64,000 nucleotides of DNA from contig CM041465.1 in the NCBI GenBank assembly GCA_023213395.1, forward strand, positions 38,881,741 through 38,945,740, written 5' to 3'. The DNA comes from Cycas panzhihuaensis. Taxonomy: Eukaryota > Cycadophyta. Below the pieces are notes generated by a model. That model made no database searches and was not told the DNA's origin. It was given only the letters and a program-made list of their open reading frames with translations. This document shows positions 1-12,242 of the stretch, piece after piece (the stretch's first letter is position 1; each line of letters begins with the position of its first letter). The position numbers and the translations under genes were made by a program.

Positions 1-680
1 GATTGATCCAACTCTCTATAGACAACTTATTGGCAGCCTAATATATTTGACATCTACTTGACTGGATATAACACATTCAGTCAATGTTGTGTCCAGGTTC
101 ATGCAGGATCTAAATACCTCTCATTGGCAAGCTGGTAAAAGAATCTTTAGATACCTTAAAGGGACTTTAGACTTTGGGTTATATTACAAAGCCACATCCA
201 AATTTCAATTAATTGGTTATACAGATTCAGATTGGGCAGGTGATGTTGATGATAGAAAATCTACAACGGGTTATATATTCAGTATGGGATCAACATCAGT
301 AGCTTAGTATACAAAGAAGCAAAATACCATCTCCTTATCTACAGCCGAGGCAGAATACAAAGCAGGAGTTGCAAGAGCTTGTGAATTAATATGGCTAAGA
401 AGACTTTTACATGATTTTTAGATTAAACAATAAGGTCCAATTTGAATTTGGTGTGACAATCAAAGTACTATCTAAATAGCCAAAAATATAGTATTCCACA
501 ACAGAACAAAACATATTGAGACTCAACACCACTTCATTCAGGAACTTGTACAAGTAGATAAGATTGAGTTAGCTTATTACAATACCGAAGATTAGATAGA
601 AAATATTTTTACAAAGGCTTTGGGAAAGATCAAATTCGAGAAGTTTAGAGAAAATCTGGGAGTCGTATACATTGGGCCTA
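1..680 (+). pseudogene. copia pol fragment: RT C-terminus and RNase H
   Basis: In + frame 2 the sequence reads the usual copia tail: YRQLIGSLIYLTS, RFMQ...HWQAGKRIFRYLKGT, GYTDSDWAGD, RKSTTGYIF, then LSTAEAEYKAG, IWCDNQS, RTKHIETQHHFIQELV and NIFTKALGKIKFE. RNase H degrades the RNA strand of the RNA/DNA hybrid during reverse transcription. The TDSDWAGD and LSTAEAE motifs carry catalytic acidic residues and are kept. At least six in-frame stops interrupt it. Most fall where Gln, Arg or Trp is conserved, for example TGA for Arg in the TRLDI motif and TAG for Trp after SVA. It is a dead copy, and the start of the gene is outside the window. Confidence 0.85.
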
Positions 681-690
681 TGGGGAAGAA
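681..690 (+). promoter_or_regulatory. polypurine tract of E0
   Basis: TGGGGAAGAA directly precedes the TG that opens the 3' LTR. This is the expected plus-strand primer site. Confidence 0.75.
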
Positions 691-1037
691 TGTTAGGATT
701 AACCCCAATGTCACTAAGGAACCACGTACCTAGGGCCCCTCAAAGCCATCTTTAAGGCCCCCTAGGGCACCTAGAGCCTCCCAATAGCCACTAGGAGCCA
801 ATGCTACTTTATTAAGGTACGTATGTTTATTTATTATTATTATTTTTTAATATATTTTGAAATTATTTGTTGGCTAACGTACAGGTCAGGTAATGGCGCT
901 TGTCGCCTCCCCAAAACTTTATTTAAAGGGCGGGAATACCTCCCTAGTATTTTTTAACACCACCAACTTCGGAAATCACTTTGTTTACTCAAAATGTATT
1001 CGATCAAATATCTCGCTCTACTCCTTTGAATCCATCA
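691..1037 (+). repeat. 3' LTR of E0
   Basis: It opens TGTTAGGATT after the purine tract and closes near CCATCA. A TTTATTTAAAGGG TATA-like box and a segment around GGGAATACCTCCCTAGTATT are shared with the LTR of element J (62,459-62,779, reverse complement), which fixes family and orientation. The 3' border is placed where homology of the flank to element A begins. Confidence 0.75.
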
Positions 1038-4000
1038 TTAATAATATTTCATCAAATAGAGGTCAGGCAATTCGAATGTTTTGTCAAGGTCCTTTTGTAG
1101 CTGGCTTATTGCATGTTCACTATTACCATCCACAAAGATTATGAGATAAGTGACTTTATCCTTATGGTGCTTGATGAACAATGTTACATCAATATCTTGG
1201 TAGTCACAAACCTCATATCTAAGTTGCCTCATTCTTTTAGACAACTTAGCAAACCAAGCATGATGGGCTTATTTAAAGCCATACAAGGACTTTCTGAGCC
1301 TGCAAACCTTATGCTCTTGACCTTCGATCTTATATCCTTCTAGCTAAGCCATGTAAATTTCTTCTTCAAGATCTCCATTGAGAAATGCGATCTTAATATC
1401 GAGTTGGTAGATTTTCCAATCCTATTGAGTAGCCAAGGCCAGAAGAGTTCTAATTGTAGGCCACTTGATTATAGGTGCAAAGACTTTAGTATAGTCGATG
1501 CCTTCCCTTTGTGTAAATCCTTTATCTATCAACCTCATGTTGTGTTTTTCAAGGGTGCCATCTGATCTATATTTATTTTTGAACACTTATTTATTTTGAA
1601 CTACCTTTCTACCAAGTGGTAGATCAACAAGCTCCCATATACCGTTCTTGATAAGAGATTGGTACTCTTCGTTCATTGCATTTATCCAAGCTGCATGCTT
1701 TGCAACTTCTTAGTAAGTTAGGGGCTCTTCATTAAGAATAAGGTGCAGTTCTATCAGTTCAAGCTCAGTATATAATGATTCATATATCCTTGCTCTATAG
1801 GAATTTCGAGTACCAATTTTGCCCACCTCATTTGGTTGTATGTCCTTATTGAGTGGGCGGGCTTCTCGAGATCCTCGAGTTGGGAATAAGGTCCTCATTT
1901 CCTTAACTTCTTAGTTCCTATCTTGTTCATTAAAATTAGCATTTTTTAAGAAGGATATTGATGCGCTTGAAGAAGATGGTCCTTCTAGCATTGTTTTACC
2001 TTTGTCAACTGAAGGTGGAGAGGATGATTCATCTATAATGGCTTTGCCTTTGTCAACTATGCTATCTTCAAAGGATGGTGCTAGATGTGCAATCATCGGT
2101 TCAGAGTCACAACTTGTATCCTTCGAGGCTCTATTGTTAGCTTCTAATATTTGGAGTAATTTATATCTCCCCCTCCCCCCAAATTTTAGAATCTAAACAT
2201 CATACTTAATAACATGATTATAGTGGCGTGAAGGTATTTTGGAGTCTAGTCTAAGCAACTGATCCTCTATCTTTGCAAAAATGACATCTTTGGTAACAAT
2301 GATTTTTCATTGTGAAGGTATAGATACCTTATATCCTTTCTTATCCATAGGGTATCCAACAAAGATGCCTTTAAGTGCCCTTGGTTGGAGTTTATTTCAA
2401 TTTGAATCCATAATGTAGGCATAGCATGTATAGCCAAAAAATTTGAAGTAGTGAACAATGGAGGCTTGTCCTGACCACTTTTCATTAGGTGATTGTCCTT
2501 CCTTTGATGGGCTAATAGCATTGATACAATAAATAATTGTCCAAATTTCTTCAGCCCATAAGTAGATAGGTATATTTTTGTATACCAACATAGTCTGAGC
2601 CATGTTCATGATTGTCGTATTCATGCGCTTAGTAACTCCATTTTGCTGTGGGGTACCTACTACTGTTGTTTGATGTTTGATGCCATTATCTGGAAGGTAG
2701 CTTTCAAACTTATATGAGGTATATTCACCACCATTATCAGTTCAAAGATATTTGAGTTGATAACTTGATTCTTTTTCAATACAGGCTTTGAATTCTTTGA
2801 ATACATAGAAGGCTTAATCTTTCTTATGTAACAAAACTACCCATACTTTTCTAGTGAAATCATCAATAAAAGAGATGTAATATAATTTACCCTTCAGTAA
2901 AGGAATGGGCATTGGTTCGCACAGATCAGAGTGTATCAATTGTAAAGGATGGCTCAATTTTCACTGACTTTTGGAAAAGGGTTATTGATGACATTTGGCA
3001 ATGATACAAGCTTAACATTTAAAGGGCTTAGAGGAGAACTTTAGAAGATTTGAAAAAGTTTTAGAAAGATCTCTAAGTCTATCAATGCAAACATGGCCCA
3101 TGCGAGCATGCCAAAGAGCTTCTAGTGACAACATTGGGTGGGTCAGGATGAAGTTAAATGCAAATTCTTCATTGGCACAACGGCTTTGGGCACAATGGGC
3201 TTCAGAAGATGGAGAGCCATTCAGTAAAAGAGTTTGCCAAAGAGATGTCCAGTTAAGACCACTTGATTAGTTAGAGGGTGAATGACCTGGACAGTCTGGT
3301 CATTTGCAGTTACACTCATATTAAATCCACGAGAGACAAGTATGGATAATGAGAGTAGGTTTTGTTTGAGATTGGATATGTATAAGACATTAAGCAATGT
3401 AAAATCTTTTAAGCCTAGGAGTTTCAAGTGTATGTTACTAATTCATTCAATAGGTTGTTGTGATTTATCATCCATGTGAACAACTCCTTAAATATTTGAG
3501 TCAAATGTTTGATATAGACTGCGATTACATGCCATATGTTAAGTTACTTCTGTGTTCATGATCTACTGTCTATCGATTGAAGCCACACTATTTACAATTC
3601 TAATAGGGCTTAGCATTGATAAAGGGAATTCATAAGTGATATATCCACATCAAGATTTAAAGTATCTCTTTGGTTGGTCAATAGCATTTGATGCTAAAGA
3701 TCCCTTAATTCTTTGAAAGTATGCTTGTACAAAACTTGCACCACTAAAGGATTCTTCACAAGTTTCTTCAACATTGTGAGCTCCATGTTTTGGTTAGAAC
3801 TTGGCCAACGTATAAGTGGCAGTTATGCAGTCTTTTGTAAAGTGTCATTTACAGTTATATTGATCATAAATAATAGTTTGATTGCCAATCCCTGAAGAGG
3901 TACTGGTTTGACTTGACTGTCTTGCTCTTTGTTGAGGTGGCCCTTGGCCTTGAGACTATCGAGGCTGTGACTGAGGGTTTGGTTAACCTTGTGGATGATT

Positions 4001-4765
4001 TCCCATATTTCTTCCTCTTCCTCTTACTCAGTTATTTCCTCTGCTATGAGAAGGACCTTGATTTTTCGCATAGCAAACTTCTTTTTCCATCTTAAAGGCT
4101 ACATTTAGAAGAGAGTCAGAGGCTACAAAGTTGGTATTAAAGGTCTTGTCAAATTCTATGAACTTCTTGGCAAGTACTTCGAAGTTAAGTGTCTTCAATG
4201 TTCCACTAGATTAAAAACTTCTAAGCAAGTTTTTATAATTAGGGACATGTAGACATGATTGGATCAAAAATACCCAAGTAATACATTGGGTCTTAAAATC
4301 TTTATTAATTGCTTGTTTTATTCGTTGAAGAAGATTCATTATCTCACGAGCTCGTCTCTTCTACATTTTTAATTTGTTCATTTTCAGAACAAGATAAACA
4401 GATTCTAAATATGACTTGGTATCAAAGTTCTTCTTGAGAACTTCAAGGACCTTCCAAGTTGTATCATGTTGCTCTTCATTAATCAAGTTGTGTAAGGAGT
4501 GATCAGTGATTAATAGAATTCTTACACAAATCTTTTCATCATCTATCTCTCAATGTAGTTTGGCTGCAGTATCTGTAGGAGCTATTGAGGCAGATCCACC
4601 AGAAGCAAGTGTTGTAGTTGTTACAAGTATGATGGGTGTAGGTTACAAGTGGGCTCTCCAAAGGCCTTCATACTTTGTAGTATTTTTAACTCCAGTGTAC
4701 CAAAAATCCCAATTTTCTTTACCTTTCAATATGTAGTTGACATTCTGCTTAAATTGAGATGACAT
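1038..4765 (-). pseudogene. element A gag-pol, degenerate
   Basis: Translation would start at the ATG at 4,765 (MSSQFKQNVNYILKG), which matches the gag start of B. Going leftward: a zinc-knuckle remnant near 3,830-3,880, a protease region near 3,420-3,560, integrase with the MAQTMLVYKN...NEKWSGQ stretch (2,624-2,397), a linker with TRGSREARPLNKD (about 1,880), and RT with KWPTIRTLLALATQ, a mutated FLNGDLEEEIYMA and CRLRKSLYGFK. The RT active site reads FVDG at 1,136-1,125 instead of Y/FVDD. A deletion of about 15 bases relative to B follows it. Stops and frameshifts are frequent, and homology stops after LMKYY where E0 starts. It cannot encode a working polyprotein. Confidence 0.8.
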
Positions 4766-6664
4766 GATAATGATGAAGTAGAAGAGATGATAAAAGTATG
4801 TACCACAGATACGTGTGGCTAGTACACTTGGCACAGCAGGGATGTAAAAATGAATGCTATAATAAGAAGCAAGCAATTATTAAGTATTTTTCAACAACTA
4901 TAAAAAATGAGCATAAGCAATTATGCAAGAATGAGGCCTAATGTAGAGCTGACAAAGAGTGGTAATGTGTCATGCCACTAACCTCTAACTAATGTCTAAA
5001 TGTAGGTGAGGTTTTGATACCTAAGGCTTTTAGTATATGATTAAGACATTCACCCGTGATACCCACACATGCGCTTGGTGATGAAATCCAAGTCACAATG
5101 GAGCTCAGGTACTCCCAGTCCTCATCCAATTCACTGGTGAGCAGCTATATACCTCCTCCGAAGAGTCAAACGGTACGTGTGTATCCCACAGCTATGACAG
5201 ATATTGGACCAAATTAATTTTAATCTTGTATTAAGGTTTTTAGTTTTCCTGGGTGGTTATCAAGATTATCCATGATTGGAGGTTGTAGGTATGGCTAACC
5301 TGTCCCTCCACCACTATTCCGGTTAAGACCAGACCTAGACTTTGGCCAAATGTGGTCTATTTCAACCAAAGTGAGTGTGTGCATAAGTCAAGAACTAGCG
5401 ACATAGATCATACGAATGGGATTCTTTTTTGGAATAATATAAGTTGTTTCCAAATAACTAAAAACTGAAATGGAAAGTTGCCAAATGTGCTTATTTATTT
5501 TTCGTGCTTGCTTTGTTGTTGTTGTTACTTTATATAATGCTTTATGCTATGTGTGTAAATAGAAAAAGGACACTAGATTTAGCAGAAGAACCGACTATTG
5601 CTTCCGATCCAAGGTTTCCTTTGCTTTAGTACAATATTTCCAAATATATTTTTAGAAAATTTAATATAAAAGTCATAATAGGCTAAAAGAAGATTAATAT
5701 GCTACTAAAATACTGATTTTTCTAAATCTAGATGCATGCTATTTTGCCCTATTTTGTGATTTTTTTATAAAATTTACAAATAATGATAAATGGTCAAATT
5801 TTTCTCAAAATTACTAATATGAAGGCCTAAATGATGAAATTTGAATTTATGGAAAAATGAAAAAGTGTTCAGAATATCGTTTCTAATAGAGTAGTGAGGT
5901 CATATTTCTTAAAAGGCATAAAAAAAATTTGCCCCAAAAAAGCACAAAAGTAGAATCCTATTAGATCCACTACCTCAGAATCTGAACTTCAATATGTCAA
6001 AAGTCGTATCTTGACACATACATCAACTTTTCCTTTTTCACCATCTTTAAAATCAGCAAAAAAATTACCTGAAATGCCCTCGCAATATCCTTTATGGGGT
6101 TGAGTAAGCAAATTCAACATCTGTGAGGAAACTGCATAGATCTCACTAACTGATGGATGAAATTTGATGAGATTTATCTTAAAATGATCCTAAAATATAA
6201 ATCTACTAGATCCCTTAAAAAGACCTTTAGATTTTTAGCTTATGATTAAAGGATTTTATTGGGAAAAGTGCCTTAAGTTATTTATCTATAAGTTGTACCC
6301 TTTTATTTAAGCTAAAACTCATTGTTTTAGGCTAAATCAGAAGCTTCTTTAGAAGACAAAAATGATCCTCTAGTCAAGGTGACTATGCACACCAAATTTC
6401 ATCAAAATCTGAGATGATCAAAATTTTCATAAAATTGTAGGCCTTTAATGCTTCCAAGAATGTTCCAGCTACCAAACAGCTTTAAAAACATGTATTTTCC
6501 ACCTCTGAAATTTTTCACACATAGAAAAAGTAGCAACATACAAAGTATTATAATTTTAAGCTCTCAAAATGTTAAAAATGATGAGTGCACTCTCAATACG
6601 TCACATTGAAGGTGAATGAGAGGCAAAATAACACCATGCAAGTGGAATGGAGTGAATAGATCCC
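4766..6664 (-). other. long 5' leader of element A
   Basis: About 1.9 kb lies between the primer binding site and gag, with no sustained reading frame. It aligns in reverse complement with the leader of B (10,219-12,242) over most of its length. Shared landmarks include the segment near 5,480-5,560 matching 11,340-11,400, and the one near 5,090-5,230 matching 11,690-11,830. Such long leaders are unusual for copia elements. Its role is unknown. Confidence 0.7.
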
Positions 6665-6682
6665 CTTCTAACTCTGATACCA
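6665..6682 (-). promoter_or_regulatory. primer binding site of element A
   Basis: Reverse complement reads TGGTATCAGAGTTAGAAG, matching the 3' end of plant initiator-Met tRNA through TGGTATCAGAG. It sits two bases from the LTR. Confidence 0.8.
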
Positions 6683-6684
6683 CA

Positions 6685-6995
6685 TAAAAGAATGATGGAT
6701 CTAGGAAATAAATCACTCATATGTACACAATGACAATGGAGAATGAAAAAGAGATGAATCAAGATATGAAAGCAAGCTTGGAGGTGAGAATGAATAATGA
6801 CTCCCTCCTTGAGATTTTACCTTTAATTATTGAGGGTGAGCATTAGGGTTAGGATTTTTCCGCCTAATGACATGAACCTAAAATTACATCTAAATGCACA
6901 TAAAGTGAATTTCACTAAGAGACTAATGCTAACAATATATTCTAAGGTCACGTAAGTAATCTATACAAATGACCTTGATACATTAACCTCTTTCA
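6685..6995 (-). repeat. 5' LTR of element A
   Basis: Read on the - strand it opens TGAAAGAGGTTAATGTATCAAGG. This aligns base for base in spacing with the B LTR opening TGATGGATGTTGATGTATCAAGA. Later shared blocks include TGTAATTTTAG and TCATGTCATTAGG. It is much diverged from B's LTRs, so the two belong to different subfamilies. Confidence 0.75.
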
Positions 6996-7371
6996 TTTGT
7001 AATATTTAATATCTTATTTTTTAGTTATTTAATAAAACAACATTACCCAAAATAATGTAATATATTTTTCTTAAACATACCGATTAGGTTGATTTTATGA
7101 AAACATAAATGCATGAGAAATAAGAATACTCTAAAGATAGATTATCCAAGATAAATTATCAAAATCACATAGATTGATATTTGAAATGATATTTGTACAA
7201 TCATATAACTAAGTATACATGTTATTTAATATACCCTTTTAAATATCTTTTAACAAAGGTCACCTTATTTCACTTACAAACTTAAATAATAATAATTGTT
7301 ATTGTTATTAATATTTTAATTATTAATTAATATATATTTTTACACAATAATTATTAATTAGGTTTATTACA
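6996..7371 (-). repeat. possible LTR remnant of gypsy relic L
   Basis: An AT-rich block ends at TTTATTACA. Immediately to its right the reverse complement reads CTTAAGGAGGGAACACA, a polypurine tract like those next to the LTRs of D and G. This suggests the 3' LTR of an old - strand gypsy element whose far side was cut by element A. No second LTR copy was found, so this rests on context. Confidence 0.35.
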
Positions 7372-8100
7372 TGTGTTCCCTCCTTAAGATGCTTTGCTTA
7401 TGAAATATCTAGTTTGTAATTTTGGCCACTTACCCATGATGCTTATTGACTCTTAACTTACATCTTTTATAGGTAATCATGGCCATTTGATGAGAACTTC
7501 CTTATTGGTTTTTTAATGAAGACATTTTTACATAGACATTAATAATAGATTTTAGAATTAAAATTAGATTTCCTACTTTACAAGGCATTGAATGCTTAGC
7601 CCGAACTAGAAAGTGTTTGTCTAACTTTTTCTAGAGAGATAATATATGAAATGCAACATGAATGATGAGATGTAGTGAGTAGCTCTATAGCATAAGCTGC
7701 TTAACCCATTCTTCGTATAATACATTAGGGTCCTTAGAATCTTAAGGTAAAATTTCACTCATAAGTCTTTTTTAGAAAGACTTGTTTATAGTGATGTGTT
7801 GCACTTAGAGCTAATCTTTAACCTCTAATTATAAATCTTACTCAAGTCAATGCTTATTCATGTGTTGCTTCTTATGATTTTAGGCTATCATCAAATGTTC
7901 TTTAATATTTCACATAAGATCTTAGGATTCTTATATATAATCTTTTATAGTAGGAACTTTGGTATTCGTTAGAACCTAATCTTTGAGCATAATGGGTTTA
8001 TCTCTATGAAGAACTTTAAATAAGGATATTTATATGGCAGTGTAATAGGCCAAATTATACCATACTTTGATTAACTAAAGTCATTTGTTCCATAAATATT
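7372..8100 (-). pseudogene. gypsy integrase C-terminal relic (element L)
   Basis: On the - strand near 7,640-7,780, broken frames resemble the integrase tail of chromoviruses: a block like RF-GP-IIRRMG followed by AAYAIELLTTSHHS. This corresponds to the F-GPF...IGEVAYALKLL block of element D at 36,090-36,190. Position relative to the purine tract is also as in D. Stops and frameshifts occur throughout, so this is a weak, context-supported call. Confidence 0.35.
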
Positions 8101-8920
8101 ATTTATTAGAAACAAACCATTGTAAATATCCTTCCAAACATTAATTCACAATTCCCATATAACCATGTTTGTAAGTGATAATTAATGCTTATAAATAAAG
8201 TAATTCATAATTAATGACTCTTAAATTTTAGATCTCTATCGTTAAGGATGGTTTTAGGCAATAAGTATAGCTAATGGAGCTCCTTCATGAAAATATCAAC
8301 TATTTATAATGTTTTATAGGTTGATATTAACACTCAAAACAATAACTAATAATTATAGAAAAGTGGAAGAGATTTACGAGATACCACATGTTAATTTAGG
8401 TAGTATTAGCTCATTTTCATTAGAATTTGAGTTACTTTTCCCAAGGATCCTAAAGGTGGTGGCATTTCATTAAAAATAAATGGCATTTTAGGTCATATCA
8501 TCTTTGATCTCAATTATGAATATCAAGTTGGCCTTAGTCTTTTACAAAATAATGATTATGATATTTTAGGTGCCATGCGTTAACTTATATATGAGTTTTT
8601 GATATGAAATGGACATATATAGTTCCATTTCATCCACTTCATTTGGATAATTTAAATTGAGGAGTACTTTACTGTAAAAGAAATTTCAAGAAAAAGAAGG
8701 GGATATGGGATATGGGATATAATTTTTATAATTTAATGAACTTTTACTTTCTTTAACATGTTTAAGGAGATTATTATGGCTTATTTACATTGATACATAG
8801 AAATTAATTTCCCTCTAAAAGAGGATTATTCTTCCATATAAGTCCTTTTCACGAAGTAGATATAGGAGAAGAGGAGTCAAAATATTTTATTGGTATCTAT
8901 TCCACCACTTGTCTTTCACA
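8101..8920. other. AT-rich spacer, nothing recognised
   Basis: No reading frame, LTR or motif could be supported. A short GGGATAT triplication occurs near 8,700-8,720. It may be further interior of element L or of an R1-bearing element. Confidence 0.4.
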
Positions 8921-9495
8921 ATGATGTTAGTTAGGGTGGGTCTCCCTAGAAACCTCAAACGAAAGAAGAGATCCTTTTAAAGGTAATCAAGATGCCAAGT
9001 CTTGATGGATCCTTGACTCTCTCCCAAATAGAAGAGATATGCCTTTCTATATGTGTGCTAAGATAAAAAGATCAAACCAACTATTAACTAAATATTAGCT
9101 AATCAACAATCAAAGTAAAAGGAAACTAACAAAATTCAAATAAATAATGAATCTCTAACTACTTCCCCTTGAGGAGACATACAAATACATAAGGACTCCT
9201 AATGAGTGGGAGGAACGTTGAGGTCCTTACCTCAAAAGATGTCACCCTAATCTCCTTATCAACTAATCACTATAGCCCTCTTAGAGGTGAGATCTAACAT
9301 AGATCTCTACCCAATCATAAAGGAAAAAGACTATACTGCACAAATTATAGAGTGAGAGGACTAACAAGTGAGAAGATTTAGAAGATCTCATACCCTCGAT
9401 TAGTAACCCTATCAAGGGTTAGTCACTTGGGACTCCCTCACCTGAGGATGATCCATGTATGAAGATAAATGGCTCGGGGATGTCTACATTTGATT
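8921..9495 (+). repeat. R1a: diverged dispersed repeat
   Basis: This 575-bp block aligns collinearly with 33,537-34,105. Shared landmarks include AAGTCTTGATGGATCCTTGA versus AAGTCTTTATGGATCCTTAA, the AAGGACTCCTAATGAGTGGG block and the final CTCGGGGATGTCTACATTTG. In the second copy it directly precedes the right LTR of element K, so it is probably the 3' untranslated end of a K-family element. Confidence 0.7.
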
Positions 9496-9888
9496 CTAGT
9501 GAGTCTTATATACTTAGAGGTGAATAAAGAAAAGAGTAGCGACTCTTAGCCTAAAATGTAGTGGGAGGCTCTAACCTTTGGAATTTAGAATACAACATAG
9601 AATAAATAATCCTTGAGAAGGATGAGTTTATATGTCGAGGATGTTAAGTCTATATTAATCAAACCTATCCTTACAAAGAGAGGTCTTTATTCTCAAAGGA
9701 GAGTAAGCTTGTACATCAAGGATGCTAAGTCTTAATCGATTAAGAACACTCTTATAAGGAGAATGAGACCTAAACCTAAGGGAAGTAAATAATATCACAC
9801 ACATATAATGTAAGCTAGCATGCTTATTTTGTTGTATGAAATTAACACACACCTAAACTATACATAAACCATGTAATTAATAAATGAA
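9496..9888. other. unassigned sequence left of element B
   Basis: By analogy with R1b, which is followed by K's LTR, this may be the beginning of a K-family LTR, later split by B and resuming at 17,393. Direct similarity to K's LTR is weak. No coding signal is seen. Confidence 0.3.
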
Positions 9889-9893
9889 AACTA
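9889..9893. repeat. target-site duplication of B, left copy
   Basis: AACTA, identical to 17,388-17,392. Confidence 0.85.
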
Positions 9894-10198
9894 TGATGAA
9901 TGCTAATGCATCAAGGTCATTAGATTAATTATATGAGTTGACTTTAGATTAGCTAAGTCACATAGTTAGATGTAATTTCATTTACATTTTAGTGTAATTT
10001 CATGATCATGTATTTAGGCGAGAAACTCCTTTAGAAACCCTAATGCACATCCTTTGTTATATAAGGCTGAATATGAAAGGGAGAGTCATAATTCTCACCT
10101 CTTATTTTTGCTGTTAATCTTGTTCTCTTCATTTTCCTCTTATTATGTGCTATTACCTTAATGTAGTGCAGTGTGGACACTAGATCTTTCACCTAATA
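9894..10198 (+). repeat. 5' LTR of B
   Basis: Opens TGATGAATG and ends CACCTAATA, where the final CA has become TA. The TATA-like TTATATAAGG near 10,060 is shared with the 3' LTR. Confidence 0.9.
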
Positions 10199-10200
10199 AT

Positions 10201-10218
10201 TGGTATTAGAGTCATTAT
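10201..10218 (+). promoter_or_regulatory. primer binding site of B
   Basis: TGGTATTAGAGTCATTAT is a decayed initiator-Met type site (TGGTATCAGAG in its relative A), two bases after the LTR. Confidence 0.8.
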
Positions 10219-12242
10219 TGGTTATATTTCCCCAGTAGGCTTGCACATAGCTATTAATGCTTCTCACTCTCAATTCATGTGAGGTCGAGAGCTTATTTGA
10301 GAATTTTCTTTTATATTAGAGAGTTTAAAATTATATTATTTTATATGTTACTACTTTCTCTATGTGTCCAAAATTTCAGAGGTGAAAAGAACATATTTTT
10401 AAAGGTGTTTGGTTGCTGGAATAACCCTGGAAGTATTAAAGGCCTAAAATTTTATGAAAATTTTGACCATTTTGGATTTTGATGAAATTCGACATGTAGG
10501 GTCACCTTTCCAAAAGGTTTAATTTTGTCTTCTAGAGTAGTTTTAGATTCAGTCTACAACAACCAATTTTAGTGAAAATAAAAGGTCAAAATTTGTAGAT
10601 GAGTGACTTAAGACATTTTTCTTAATAAAATCCTTTAAATATAAGCTAAAAATCTTAAAGTTTTCTTGAGGGATCTAGTAGATTTATGTCTCTTGAGCAT
10701 TTTGAGACAAATCTCATCAAATTTTATTCATCAGTTAATGAGAACTTTGCAGTTTTTTTACGGATGCTAAATTTGCCTCATCAACCCCACAAAAAATATT
10801 GTAAGGGCATTTAGGCAGTTTTTTGGCTATTTTTGGAGATGATGTAGAAGGAAAGGTTATTAAGATGAAGCTTTTGACATATTGAAGTTTAGATTCTGAG
10901 ATAGTGAATCTAGCAAGATTGTGCTTTTGTGCTCTTTTTAAGTAAAATTTTTTATGCCTTTTAGAAATCTGACTTCACTATCTTATTAGAAACGACATTC
11001 AAAATACTTTGTTCTTCTACCATAAATTTAAATTCCATCATTTAGGCCTCCATATTTGTAATTTTTAGAAAATTTTATCTATTTATTATTATTTATAAAT
11101 TTTGTGAAAAACTCACAAAATAGGGCAAAATAACATGTATCTATATTAAGAAAAATTAGTATTTTAGTAGGAAGTTAATCCACTTTTTAGCCCTTTGTGG
11201 CTTTTGTATTAAAATTTCTAAAAATATATTTGGAAACATTGTACTAAATCAAGGGAAACCTTAAATTAGAAACAACATCTAGTTCCCCTACTAAATCTAG
11301 CATGCTTTTTCTATTTGCACACATATCATAAAGTAACACATAAAGCAGCAACAACAATAAAGCAAACATGAAATACAAGCAAGCACATTTGGCAACTTTC
11401 CATTTTAATTTTCAGTTATTCGGAAATAGCTTGCATTATTTCCTAAAAGGAATCTCATCCGTACGACTTATATTGCTAATTCTTGACTTGTGTGCACACT
11501 CGCCTTAGTTGAAATAGACCATGGTTGGCCGAAGTCTGGGTCCTAAGGGAGGTGTGAGTTTTATACTGGGTCTGGTCTTAACTGGAATAGTGATGGAGGA
11601 ACATGTTAGCTATACCTATGGCCTTTAATTAGGGATAATCTTGATAACCATCCAAGAAAACTAAAAACTTTAATCAAGATCAAAATATACCCAGTCCAAT
11701 ATCTGTCATAGCTATGGGATACATACATATCGTTTGACTCTTTAGAGGTGGTATATAATTGCTCACTGGTGAATTGGGTAAGGACTAGGAGTACCTGGAC
11801 TCCACTATGACTTGGATTTCATCACCAAGTGCAGATGTGGGTATCGTAGGTGAAGGCCCTAATAGATATACTAGAAGCCCCCTTAAGCATTGATATCTGA
11901 ATTACTTTGGACTTAAAATAGAGGTTTGGGTTTGACCATACATCCTACATTAAACTTGATTTTTTAGTTGTGTGCACCCACATGCTGACTTCTACATGGG
12001 CATAATCTTGATTTCATGATTACATAACACATCATTTATCTTTATGATCCTTAAATTGCCATTTGTATACATCATCAAACCTTGTTGCGTTAGGAGTATT
12101 TGTCGCAAGTGTTGGTGGCCTATTATCATTGCTTGTAACTTAATCATATTTCTCCCTATTATACCAGGTATATCAGCCACACGTGTTAGTGGTATTTTTA
12201 TTTACTATTATTTACTATCTCTTTTACTTTATCATCTTCACC
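10219..12242 (+). other. long 5' leader of B
   Basis: About 2 kb without a sustained frame separates the primer site from gag. It is homologous to the leader of A. Short frames such as 10,279-10,482 contain no recognisable domain and are not kept open in A, so I do not call a protein. Confidence 0.7.

Larger units (their letters stand above)
1..1037 (+). mobile_element. E0: 3' end of a Ty1/copia element
   Basis: This is the terminal part of a copia retrotransposon that begins outside the window: RT tail, RNase H, polypurine tract and 3' LTR, all in + orientation. Its LTR and pol closely resemble element J at the right end of the window, so both belong to one family in opposite orientations. 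Its right edge falls inside the RT of element A, so E0 inserted into A. The 5' LTR and the left half of A would then lie upstream of the window. Confidence 0.85.
1038..6995 (-). mobile_element. A: copia element, 3' end cut off by E0
   Basis: This - strand Ty1/copia element keeps its 5' LTR (6,685-6,995), primer binding site, a leader of about 1.9 kb, gag and pol up to the RT palm. RNase H and the 3' LTR are missing because E0 inserted at the RT. It is the same family as B (9,894-17,387): leader, gag start, integrase and RT all align in reverse complement. Its LTR has diverged more from B's than its body has. Confidence 0.85.

Noticed and set aside
1911-2196. Frames on both strands rich in Ser/Pro or Leu
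   Set aside because: This is the low-complexity linker between integrase and RT of element A. The - strand piece belongs to that pseudogene and the + strand piece is its shadow.
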